Shown: positions 13,627 through 19,478 of the stretch, piece after piece
Position numbering within the stretch: the first letter of the stretch is position 1
Layout of the letters: the number at the start of each line of letters is the position of its first letter
NCBI GenBank assembly: GCA_044371005.1
Contig: JBILUL010000066.1
Coordinates: 1 to 23,537 of the forward strand
DNA from: UBA2402 sp044371005
GTDB taxonomy: Bacteria > Planctomycetota > Phycisphaerae > Phycisphaerales > UBA1924
Direction of reading: 5' to 3'
Length of the DNA: 23,537 nt
Notes under the pieces: model-generated
What the model saw: only the letters and a program-made list of their open reading frames with translations
Told to the model about the DNA's origin: nothing
The model's database searches: none
Made by a program: the position numbers and the translations under genes

Positions 13627-13690
13627 GCTGAGTCTGCGGTCCACAGCAAAGGGGCATTGGTCGCACGTCGTGCGAACGAGGTTGGAGTTC
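13627..13690 (+). repeat. Possible FN3-tail repeat, copy 14 (strongly decayed)
   Basis: GCTGAGTCTGCGGTCCACAG followed by CAAAGGGGCATTGGTCGCAC and GTCGTGCG aligns with the RWINT-x-SEKGPWSDVTTA end block, closest to copy 8 (CACAGCGAAAGGGGCCGTGG). It is in the expected place, about 30 bp before the stop of the next minus-strand gene. Similarity is moderate; chance is possible but unlikely given position and order. Confidence 0.5.
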
Positions 13691-13718
13691 AACGAAACAG
13701 CGGAGCGTGCATCAACGG

Positions 13719-13967
13719 TCAGTTGACGACATCAACGCTGGAATACTGGTCCAGGTTGCAGACAACCAGTTCGCCATCGTTCTTGCGGAGCGTGAGGCGA
13801 TCCATCCACAACTTGTGGTCTTTGCTGTGAGCGTACCACGAGCCGGTCTTGGCCTGTTCGAACTTGACCACGGTGCCTTCGACCGACGTGACCATGACGC
13901 CGGTGAGACGCGGGACTTGCTGGGTGACCTTGACCTTGGTGCCGGTTGAGTAGGTTTGGACTGCCAT
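13719..13967 (-). CDS. Small soluble beta-rich protein, unrecognised
   Basis: This is an 82-residue protein: MAVQTYSTGTKVKVTQQVPR, then LTGVMVTSVEGTVVKFEQAK, TGSWYAHSKDHKLWMDRLTL and so on. The strand pattern with G-T-K-V and EGTVVKFEQAKTGSWYAH looks like a small SH3-like barrel of the kind often seen in planctomycete hypothetical proteins. There is no signal or membrane segment. It starts at ATG 13967. It is the last array gene; right of it lie an 8-bp tandem repeat and the winged-helix gene's control region. Confidence 0.7.
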   Translation of the reverse strand: MAVQTYSTGTKVKVTQQVPRLTGVMVTSVEGTVVKFEQAKTGSWYAHSKDHKLWMDRLTLRKNDGELVVCNLDQYSSVDVVN

Positions 13968-13997
13968 CGGTTTCCAGTGTAGGGGTGGAGGATACAG

Positions 13998-14026
13998 AGT
14001 TCCGAAGTTCCCAAGTTCCGAAGTTC
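13998..14026. repeat. 8-bp tandem repeat (AGTTCCGA)n
   Basis: Between 13998 and 14026 the unit AGTTCCGA occurs as AGTTCCGA, AGTTCCCA, AGTTCCGA and a partial AGTTC. The same octamer is repeated at 19425-19449, and a variant (AGTTCGGG twice) occurs at 17565-17580. All three are in gaps between genes. Confidence 0.8.
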
Positions 14027-14090
14027 AGGCAGGCTCGCAAACCGGGGCAGCAATGGCGTGGACTTGCACCCTTTGGGGTCGTGGGATACT

Positions 14091-14107
14091 GTATACTATA
14101 GGTATAC
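14091..14107. promoter_or_regulatory. Operator-like palindrome upstream of winged-helix gene
   Basis: GTATACTATAGGTATAC consists of two GTATAC half-sites separated by 5 bp; centres are 11 bp apart, about one helical turn. It is in an otherwise GC-rich region and lies 25 bp before the ATG at 14133. It contains TATACT/TATAAT-like hexamers, so it may overlap the promoter. Autoregulation by the downstream DNA-binding-like protein is inferred. Confidence 0.5.
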
Positions 14108-14132
14108 AAACTGACAACTGTCTGGAAGTTCC

Positions 14133-14789
14133 ATGGCAACAAAGACTTACACAACTGTCGCGGCGGTCCGGAGGGCGTGGGGACGCCTTGGGTGTGCCGC
14201 GGCGGGTGGGGGTGGGGGTGGGGGCGCGGGGGCTGGCGGCGAGGGAGGCGTAGATCTGGAGGCATTGCTGGTGGCAACCGGGGACCTGGCGGCAGGGGAT
14301 CCGGGGGTCTTGAGGTCGGTGGGAGCGTGGCTGGCGCGCTATGGGGGCGCGGTCGCGCGGCATCGGCTTGTGGCGAAGTTGATGGCGGCACCGACGTCAC
14401 GACGCGGCATCGGTGTCATGGTCTCACATGCACTTGCAGGCGGCGCGATGGGTGAGCTGGTTCTGGTGCAGCGTGCGTGCGGCGATGAAGTGGAGTTGGA
14501 GGGTGAAGTCGATGTCTCGGGTTTGGTGGCGCACGATGTGGTGATGCGTGCGAACGCGTTCCTGCGTGAGCGGCTCATGCGCAAGGGTGATCTGCGGTGC
14601 AGCATCGTGGAAGTGCTGCGGCATGATGTGAAGGGAAGTGTGCACGCCGCGGCGGAGTTGGCGCGTTTGACCGCGACCACGCGTGCCGCGGTGAACAAGG
14701 CGCTGCGTGCGCTGTATCTTGAGGGAGATGTAGTGATCAGAGTGCGCCCGGGGAGTCGGCGCGACTACGAGGTGAGCTTGGCGCGGTGA
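14133..14789 (+). CDS. Winged-helix-like protein with poly-Gly linker
   Basis: This is a 218-residue protein. It starts MATKTYTTVAAVRRAWGRLG. A Gly/Ala-rich stretch (about residues 22-38) follows, encoded by GGGT-GGGGGT-GGGGG tracts. A helical region comes next (LEALLVATGDLAAGDPGVLR to AVARHRLVAKLMAA). The C-terminal part (about 150-215) reads VEVLRHD...AAELARLTATTRAAVNKALRALYLEGDV, then VIRVRPGSRRDYEVSL. This looks like a winged helix, with a recognition helix (TRAAVNKALRAL) and wing (GDVVIRVRPGSRRDYEV). A transcriptional-regulator role is inferred; the family is not recognised. The GTATAC palindrome sits just upstream. It is convergent with the lipoprotein gene at 14807. Confidence 0.65.
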   Translation: MATKTYTTVAAVRRAWGRLGCAAAGGGGGGGAGAGGEGGVDLEALLVATGDLAAGDPGVLRSVGAWLARYGGAVARHRLVAKLMAAPTSRRGIGVMVSHALAGGAMGELVLVQRACGDEVELEGEVDVSGLVAHDVVMRANAFLRERLMRKGDLRCSIVEVLRHDVKGSVHAAAELARLTATTRAAVNKALRALYLEGDVVIRVRPGSRRDYEVSLAR

Positions 14790-14806
14790 GCGGTCTCAAC
14801 ACCCTC

Positions 14807-15241
14807 TTAGCGGATTGGTGCCCAGTCTTTTCCGGCAAGTTGCTTGAGGCGGCTGGCGGCACCATCGAGGATGGCGCGTTCCCGTGCGGCGTCGCGGTAG
14901 GGGTTGCCACGGACGAGCAGGTCGATGGGACCGGAGGTGGATTCGCCCGAGCCGCGGGTGGCCTGGGTGGCGATGAGCACAAACTGGCGGTCGTCGTTCG
15001 CCAGGAACGTGAAGGTCATGGTCTTGCGACCATCCTCCAGAGTTCCGGCGGCTTCATTGAGTGGCGCAACGCGACCTCGTGTTGCCCCAAGATCGGCGGC
15101 GGGCTGCAGGTCGTTCCAATCGCCAACGACCTGACGGGACTGAATGGGAGCATCCGCGCCAGTTTTGGAAGTGGGTTCGGGGCCAGCGCAGGAGGCCAGG
15201 CACAGGGCGGCGATTGAGATGCTGGGGATGAGGTGTTTCAC
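14807..15241 (-). CDS. Small lipoprotein
   Basis: This is a 144-residue protein with signal peptide MKHLIPSISIAALCLASC, lipobox Cys 18. The mature protein includes SRQVVGDWNDLQPAADLGAT, KTMTFTFLANDDRQFVLIAT and TSGPIDLLVRGNPYRDAARE. The family is not recognised. The start is GTG at 15241 (the hydrophobic signal begins there). It is divergent from phoH with only about 60 bp between the starts, so promoter elements of both must overlap. Probably membrane-anchored. Confidence 0.75.
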   Translation of the reverse strand: MKHLIPSISIAALCLASCAGPEPTSKTGADAPIQSRQVVGDWNDLQPAADLGATRGRVAPLNEAAGTLEDGRKTMTFTFLANDDRQFVLIATQATRGSGESTSGPIDLLVRGNPYRDAARERAILDGAASRLKQLAGKDWAPIR

Positions 15242-15300
15242 GGGTGGCTCTTCGAGACTGTATCCGCTGCGGGGGAAGGGATTGGCCGTACCATTCCTGC

Positions 15301-16287
15301 TTGGAACTAACCGTACGACTCATCAATGGTCCTGAACGTGTGAACGTGCTGGGCCCTGCCGACCGCAACATCAAGATGATCCGCGAAGCGCTGGGCGTGC
15401 ATGTCACGGCGCGCGAGGGGAAAATCACGGTGAGCGGTGAGCGCGGGCCCGTGGTGGTGGCGCGCAATATTCTCGAAGCACTCAATGCCGCGGCGGCGGA
15501 CAAGAAGACATTCACGCGCCAGCAGGTGCTGGACATGATCATGGGCGAGTCGGACCGGATGACGGCCGACAGCACCGAGGGCGGGCGCGTCAACGACACG
15601 CTGCTCAATGAGAGTGAGTGGGATGGTCGGCTGAATGTGTATGTGGGTGGCAGACCAGTGCGGCCGCGGACGCCGAATCAGGAGCGGTATCTGCACGCCA
15701 TCAAGGACAATGACCTGGTCTTCGGGATCGGGCCTGCGGGCACGGGCAAGACGTACCTGGCGGTCGCCGCGGCGGTACACATGCTCAAGACCGAGCGCAT
15801 CAAGCGCATCGTGCTCACGCGTCCGGCGGTTGAAGCTGGTGAGCGACTGGGCTTCTTGCCCGGCGACATCCGCGCAAAGGTCAACCCGTACCTGCGTCCG
15901 CTGTTTGATGCGCTCAACGACATGATGGAGTTCAACACGCTGCGGCGCTTCATGGAGACGGATGTGGTGGAAGTGTCGCCGCTGGCCTTCATGCGCGGGC
16001 GCACGCTCAATCACTCGTTCGTGATTCTCGATGAAGCGCAGAATGCCACCCGCGGGCAGATGAAGATGTTCCTCACGCGTCTTGGTCACGGCAGCAAGAT
16101 GGTGGTGAACGGCGATGCAACGCAGACGGATCTTGATGACCCGCGCGACTGCGGCTTGATCGACGCGGCATCGAAGCTGCGCGATACGCGCGGTGTGGGG
16201 TTGATTGCCTTCGACAAGAACGATGTGGTGCGCCACAGTCTGGTGCAGCGGATCATCGAGGCGTATGGCGAAGAGGATGCACGCTGA
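15301..16287 (+). CDS. phoH: PhoH-like family ATPase
   Basis: This is a 328-residue protein from TTG 15301. The N-terminal KH-like region (INGPERVNVLGPADRNIKMI) is followed by the PhoH ATPase domain with Walker A GPAGTGKT (about 144-151), RIVLTRPAVEAGERLGFLPG, Walker B VILDEAQN (about 241-248), RGQMKMFLTRLGHGSKMVVN and GDATQTDL. Length and motif order match the family. PhoH-like ATPases are linked with RNA metabolism, often beside ybeY, but no ybeY is visible here. A start upstream at GTG 15244 would leave almost no room for the divergent lipoprotein's promoter; TTG gives MELTVRLINGPERV, which fits the usual N-terminus. GTG 15340 is a further option. Confidence 0.95.
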   Translation: MELTVRLINGPERVNVLGPADRNIKMIREALGVHVTAREGKITVSGERGPVVVARNILEALNAAAADKKTFTRQQVLDMIMGESDRMTADSTEGGRVNDTLLNESEWDGRLNVYVGGRPVRPRTPNQERYLHAIKDNDLVFGIGPAGTGKTYLAVAAAVHMLKTERIKRIVLTRPAVEAGERLGFLPGDIRAKVNPYLRPLFDALNDMMEFNTLRRFMETDVVEVSPLAFMRGRTLNHSFVILDEAQNATRGQMKMFLTRLGHGSKMVVNGDATQTDLDDPRDCGLIDAASKLRDTRGVGLIAFDKNDVVRHSLVQRIIEAYGEEDAR

Positions 16288-16347
16288 GGTGACGAGCTGG
16301 TGTGCGGTTCCGGATCCAGCATCTGGGAGCGACGTGGATAAACGACA

Positions 16348-16377
16348 AAACCGATGCGCCGGGTGGTGCATCGGTTT
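16348..16377. terminator. Bidirectional intrinsic terminator
   Basis: AAACCGATGC and GCATCGGTTT form a perfect 10-bp inverted repeat around a 10-base loop, giving T-rich 3' flanks on both strands. It lies between the convergent phoH gene (ends 16287) and the exported protease-like gene (ends 16408), and so can serve both. Confidence 0.8.
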
Positions 16378-16407
16378 CGGTTGATTGCGTCGGAATGTCG
16401 GCGGCGA

Positions 16408-17286
16408 TTACTTGGGCTTTTCGCCTTCGTCCATCTGGCCTTCATCCTTCTTGGGTTCTTCCTTGGCCGCGTCGGGCTTGGCGTCTTCGGTCTTGCCAGC
16501 CGCGGCGGTTTCCTTGGCGCGGAGGGTGGCGGCGTGGGCTTCCGCGGCGGGGAGGATCATGCCGCCGGTGATGCCGCGCATGATGGCTCGCATGCCGCCG
16601 GAGTTTCCGGCGACTTCTTCCTGATCAGGGAGGATGAGGGTGGTGATGCCCAGCAGTTCGCCCTTGGCGGTGAAGACGGGCATGCCCATTTCGCCGCTGG
16701 CGAGGCCGATGGAGGGGATGTAGAGCTCGCGGGGCTTCTTGACGACCGCGGCGACGTGGGCGGTGGAGACGATCGGGGCGCGATCGAAGAACTTGCCCAT
16801 GAGCGAGACTTCGACCAGATCCTGGCCGAGTGTTGCGCTGACGGACTTGCTCAGGTCGACGGCGGCCAGGGGCTTGGCGGGTGCTTCGTTGAGCTTCACC
16901 CAGGCGAGGCCCAGGTCGGAGTCGCGAGCCATGAAGGAGGCGTCGACGCCCTGGGTGTCATCGCCGACGAGAACTTTGATCTCGCTGGGCGTGGGGGTCG
17001 GGCCGCCGAAGCGGGCCATGAGGCCGCCAAAGGCGTTGTTGTTGGAGAGGATGATGCCGGAGGGGTCGATGACGATGCCGGTGGTTTCGACTTCTTCGTC
17101 CTGCTCGCCACCCTTGAGGATGAACTTGAGGGTGACGATGGCGGGAGCGTTGGCATCAACGATCTTCTGCGTGTCGCCGGTTTCGGCCTGGAGGGGCAGC
17201 GTCGTCGGGAGTGCACTGACGGCGGTGCCGGCGGCGCAGAGGACCACAGCGGCGAGCGAAAGACGCGCGAGTCGGGGGTAGTTCAT
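16408..17286 (-). CDS. Exported trypsin/HtrA-fold protein, apparently catalytically dead
   Basis: This is a 292-residue protein with an N-terminal signal peptide (MNYPRLARLSLAAVVLCAAG, cleaved near VSA-LP), chosen as start ATG 17286. Residues about 40-215 follow the S1C/HtrA pattern: GIVIDPSGIILSNNNAFGG at the TNNHVV site, RDSDLGLAWVKL at the Asp site, and ASGEMGMPVFTAKGELLGI at the GNSGGPL site. The usual His is Asn (NNN, 82-84) and the usual Ser region is G-E-M-G-M-P, so His and Ser are lost while Asp 124 remains. The C-terminus is a charged low-complexity tail (KPDAAKEEPKKDEGQMDEGE). No PDZ domain. Periplasmic scaffold or chaperone-like role is an inference. Confidence 0.8.
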   Translation of the reverse strand: MNYPRLARLSLAAVVLCAAGTAVSALPTTLPLQAETGDTQKIVDANAPAIVTLKFILKGGEQDEEVETTGIVIDPSGIILSNNNAFGGLMARFGGPTPTPSEIKVLVGDDTQGVDASFMARDSDLGLAWVKLNEAPAKPLAAVDLSKSVSATLGQDLVEVSLMGKFFDRAPIVSTAHVAAVVKKPRELYIPSIGLASGEMGMPVFTAKGELLGITTLILPDQEEVAGNSGGMRAIMRGITGGMILPAAEAHAATLRAKETAAAGKTEDAKPDAAKEEPKKDEGQMDEGEKPK

Positions 17287-17418
17287 GGAGAAACCAGAAT
17301 AAAACCGCGGCTGCTTCAAGCCGTGGCGGGGGTGGGCAGGCTGCGCGCAGGAACACCCCGCGGCGGCGAGCACTCGTGATGGCAATCCTCGCCGCGGGGG
17401 CGTGGGGATTGTGTAAGC

Positions 17419-17504
17419 GGAGGGGAGGGGATTCGAACCCCTGAAACGGTTACCCGTTTACGCGATTTCCAGTCGCGTTCCTTCAGCCTCTCGGACACCC
17501 CTCC
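17419..17504 (-). tRNA. tRNA-Ser (anticodon GGA)
   Basis: The minus strand folds as a class II tRNA: acceptor GGAGGGG paired with CCCCTCC, anticodon stem CGCGA/TCGCG around loop CTGGAAA with anticodon GGA, a long variable arm AAACGG-GTAA-CCGTTT typical of tRNA-Ser, and T arm AGGGG-TTCGAAT-CCCCT. It decodes UCC and UCU. CCA is not encoded. About 85 bp downstream (on the minus strand) follows the promoter side of the protease-like gene. Confidence 0.95.
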
Positions 17505-17564
17505 GTCTTTGGGGGGAGAGAGTGTAGGAGGGCTGGGGTGGAGGTAGCAGGCTTGGAGCGTCGA

Positions 17565-17580
17565 AGTTCGGGAGTTCGGG
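17565..17580. repeat. Degenerate 8-bp tandem repeat (AGTTCGGG)2
   Basis: Two successive AGTTCGGG units lie between tRNA-Ser and the GNAT gene. They are related to the AGTTCCGA octamers at 13998 and 19425. Confidence 0.5.
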
Positions 17581-17591
17581 GTCTTCGCGGC

Positions 17592-18074
17592 TCAGTGTGA
17601 GGGCTGATAAGGAAGGGGCGTGAACATGAAGAAGTGGGGTCCGATGCCCGTGGGGGTGAACTCTGGGCCGAAGGGTTGAAGGCCAAAGTGCTGGTAGAAG
17701 CCGCGGTAGGCGGTGCGGGCGTTGCACCAGAAGACGGAGCCCTGGTGAGCCGCGGCGTGGCTGAGGCAGCGGTGGAGGAGTTGGCCGCCAAAGCCCCGGC
17801 CTCGGATGGAGGGGTCGGTGGCCATGCCCCGGAGTTGCCACGCGGCGTTGGTCGCGAGTGCGGGGTGAGCGGGCAGGAACGCGGCGGGTGGTGATTTGCG
17901 GTAGATGCTGGCGATGGCGAGGGGGGCAGAGTCGGGGGTCTCGAGAGCACCGAAGTGGATCGTGTCGGGATCGAGGTCACCATCGAAGGCCATCTCTTCA
18001 ATGGGTTGGTGGGGTCGAAGGACGGATTGGCGCAGACGGTGGGTCGCGGCGGCTGGGATGGGGACGATCAGCAT
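17592..18074 (-). CDS. GNAT family N-acetyltransferase
   Basis: This is a 160-residue protein from ATG 18074. It has the GNAT signature: beta strand LRGMATDPSI followed by the acetyl-CoA pyrophosphate-binding motif RGRGFGG (91-97, pattern R-x-x-G-x-G), helix QLLHRCLSHAAAH, strand SVFWCNARTAYRGFYQHFGL (the A-x-x-FY-x-x-x-GF helix of motif B) and a final strand PTGIGPHFFMFTPL. It acetylates an unknown amine. The 142 bp to murB's stop show no separate promoter that I can defend; it is on the same strand as murB and may be read with it. Confidence 0.85.
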   Translation of the reverse strand: MLIVPIPAAATHRLRQSVLRPHQPIEEMAFDGDLDPDTIHFGALETPDSAPLAIASIYRKSPPAAFLPAHPALATNAAWQLRGMATDPSIRGRGFGGQLLHRCLSHAAAHQGSVFWCNARTAYRGFYQHFGLQPFGPEFTPTGIGPHFFMFTPLPYQPSH

Positions 18075-18216
18075 GGCAGGGTTCCGACGTTTGGGAAAAT
18101 GGTCGCCTTGGCTCTGCTGGTACGCTGCGACGGCTGGCGCGGGTCGCTGCACCGGGCGCGGGCCGCGTCAGTGACGGCCACATCGTTGTTGAGGGCGACG
18201 ACCGGATCGTTGGAAC

Positions 18217-19134
18217 TCACGATTTCGCGGTTGAGGCACGTTGCCAGACGACGACTTCGCGGCAGAGCTTGATGCCGAATCTGGCTTCGACGCGGCGTTC
18301 GACTTCCTGAATGAGTTCGATGACATCGCGGGCTTTGCCGCCGGTGTCGGCGGTGAGGAAGTTGCCGTGGACGGGGCTCACGCTGGCGGTGCCGATGCGG
18401 AGGCCCTTGCAGCCGGCCAGGTCGATGCACTTGCCGGCGGAGACGCGCTGGCCGGCGGTGCCGAGGCCTTCGATGGCGTGGGTGAGCGTGGGGTTCTTGA
18501 AGCAGCAGCCAGCCGAGTTGTCGGCCATGGGCTGGCTGTTCTTCTTGTAGGCCATCACTTCCTTGAGCTTCTCACGCGGACCGGGGCCAGTAGCCGGCGT
18601 AAGGCGGAGGTGGGCACCGGTGATGAGCAAATGGTTGAGGCCGCTGTGGCGGTAGCCAAAGTCGATCTGACTGCGTTCGAGCGTGAGGGCGTTGCCTGAT
18701 CGATCGAGGGCGAAGACGCGTTCGACCAGATCGGCGATCTGGCCGAAGGCACCGCCAGCGTTCATGACGAGCGCGCCGCCCAGCGAAGCGGGGATGCCGC
18801 CGAGGACTTCGAGGCCGGCGAGGCCGTCGCGGAGGGTCTGGGTGATGAGTTTGGGGAGGTTGACGCCCGCGCCGACGGTGAGCAGGCCGGTGGAGGCGTC
18901 CCACTCGACTTGGTTGAGGCCCGTGAGGGTGACAACGAGGGAATCGATGCCATCGTCGTCGACCAGAAGGTTTGCGCCGTCGCCCAGCACCTTGAGGTTG
19001 GGATCGAGCTCGAGGGCCTGACGGAGCTGGTCGGCATCGGTGGGGCGGGCGAAGCGGTCGGCGCCGCCGCCCACCTTGAACCAGGTGGCGATGGGGACAT
19101 TGAGTTCGATGGGGAGCATCGTGGCGGTGGTCAT
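18217..19134 (-). CDS. murB: UDP-N-acetylenolpyruvoylglucosamine reductase MurB (Cys at catalytic Ser site)
   Basis: This is a 305-residue FAD enzyme that reduces UDP-GlcNAc-enolpyruvate to UDP-MurNAc with NADPH. Visible motifs are TWFKVGGGAD (17-26), GDGANLLVDD (51-60), the LGGIPASLGGALVMNAGGAF FAD-binding segment (111-130), YRHS (161-164), SAGCCFKNP (207-215) and the C-terminal F-GIKLCREVVVW region with the usual Glu. In E. coli the proton-donor Ser 229 lies in NAGSFFKNP; here the aligned residue is Cys 210. It overlaps the upstream small membrane gene by 4 bp (ATGA), showing co-translation, in line behind murC. Confidence 0.97.
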   Translation of the reverse strand: MTTATMLPIELNVPIATWFKVGGGADRFARPTDADQLRQALELDPNLKVLGDGANLLVDDDGIDSLVVTLTGLNQVEWDASTGLLTVGAGVNLPKLITQTLRDGLAGLEVLGGIPASLGGALVMNAGGAFGQIADLVERVFALDRSGNALTLERSQIDFGYRHSGLNHLLITGAHLRLTPATGPGPREKLKEVMAYKKNSQPMADNSAGCCFKNPTLTHAIEGLGTAGQRVSAGKCIDLAGCKGLRIGTASVSPVHGNFLTADTGGKARDVIELIQEVERRVEARFGIKLCREVVVWQRASTAKS

Positions 19135-19412
19135 GGGGCGGGGGCGGGCTGGGTGGTTGGTTCGGCCGGGGTGGCAGATGGGGCACCGTGGGCGGGCGCG
19201 TTGAGCGGCGGAGCGTTCCGGGCCGCGAAGTTGAGGCCAGCGATACCGATGATGATGGCGAAGATGCCGGCGCCCAGGTAGCTGTAGTCGCGGGGTGTGA
19301 GTTTGGCGTCCATGCGGAAGGCGACCCAGAGGTGGATGAGGAACCAGAGGATCGCCGCGGCTCCGATGAGGGGGAGCAGTCCGCAGAAGAGGATGAGGAC
19401 GATGTGGAGCAT
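19131..19412 (-). CDS. Small two-pass membrane protein between murC and murB
   Basis: This is a 93-residue protein: MLHIVLILFCGLLPLIGAAA continued by ILWFLIHLWVAFRM (membrane segment one, possibly a long hairpin), a short basic/polar loop DAKLTPRDYS, a second segment YLGAGIFAIIIGIAGLNFAA, then a Pro/Ala/Thr-rich tail (PSATPAEPTTQPAPAP). The murB start overlaps its stop (ATGA), so the two are translated together. The family is not recognised; it may be tied to cell-envelope synthesis through its position only. Confidence 0.8.
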   Translation of the reverse strand: MLHIVLILFCGLLPLIGAAAILWFLIHLWVAFRMDAKLTPRDYSYLGAGIFAIIIGIAGLNFAARNAPPLNAPAHGAPSATPAEPTTQPAPAP

Positions 19413-19424
19413 GGAAGCGGGGGA

Positions 19425-19449
19425 AGTTCCTGAGTTCCGAAGTTCCGAA
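19425..19449. repeat. 8-bp tandem repeat (AGTTCCGA)n
   Basis: AGTTCCTG, AGTTCCGA and AGTTCCGA follow each other between murC and the small membrane protein gene. It is the same octamer unit as at 13998-14026. Confidence 0.75.
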
Positions 19450-19478
19450 GTGCGCGGGCGCGCGTTGGCGGTGGTGGG

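Noticed and set aside
318..13690. Integron cassette array with attC sites
   Set aside because: The repeats have protein-coding character, no attC-like core sites or imperfect inverted symmetry, genes are in both orientations, and no integron integrase is visible.
318..13690. Insertion sequences or transposons
   Set aside because: No transposase, terminal inverted repeats or target duplications could be found in the units.
16354..17379. Plus-strand frame of 341 codons opposite the HtrA-fold protein
   Set aside because: Antisense shadow; the minus strand has a signal peptide and fold motifs.
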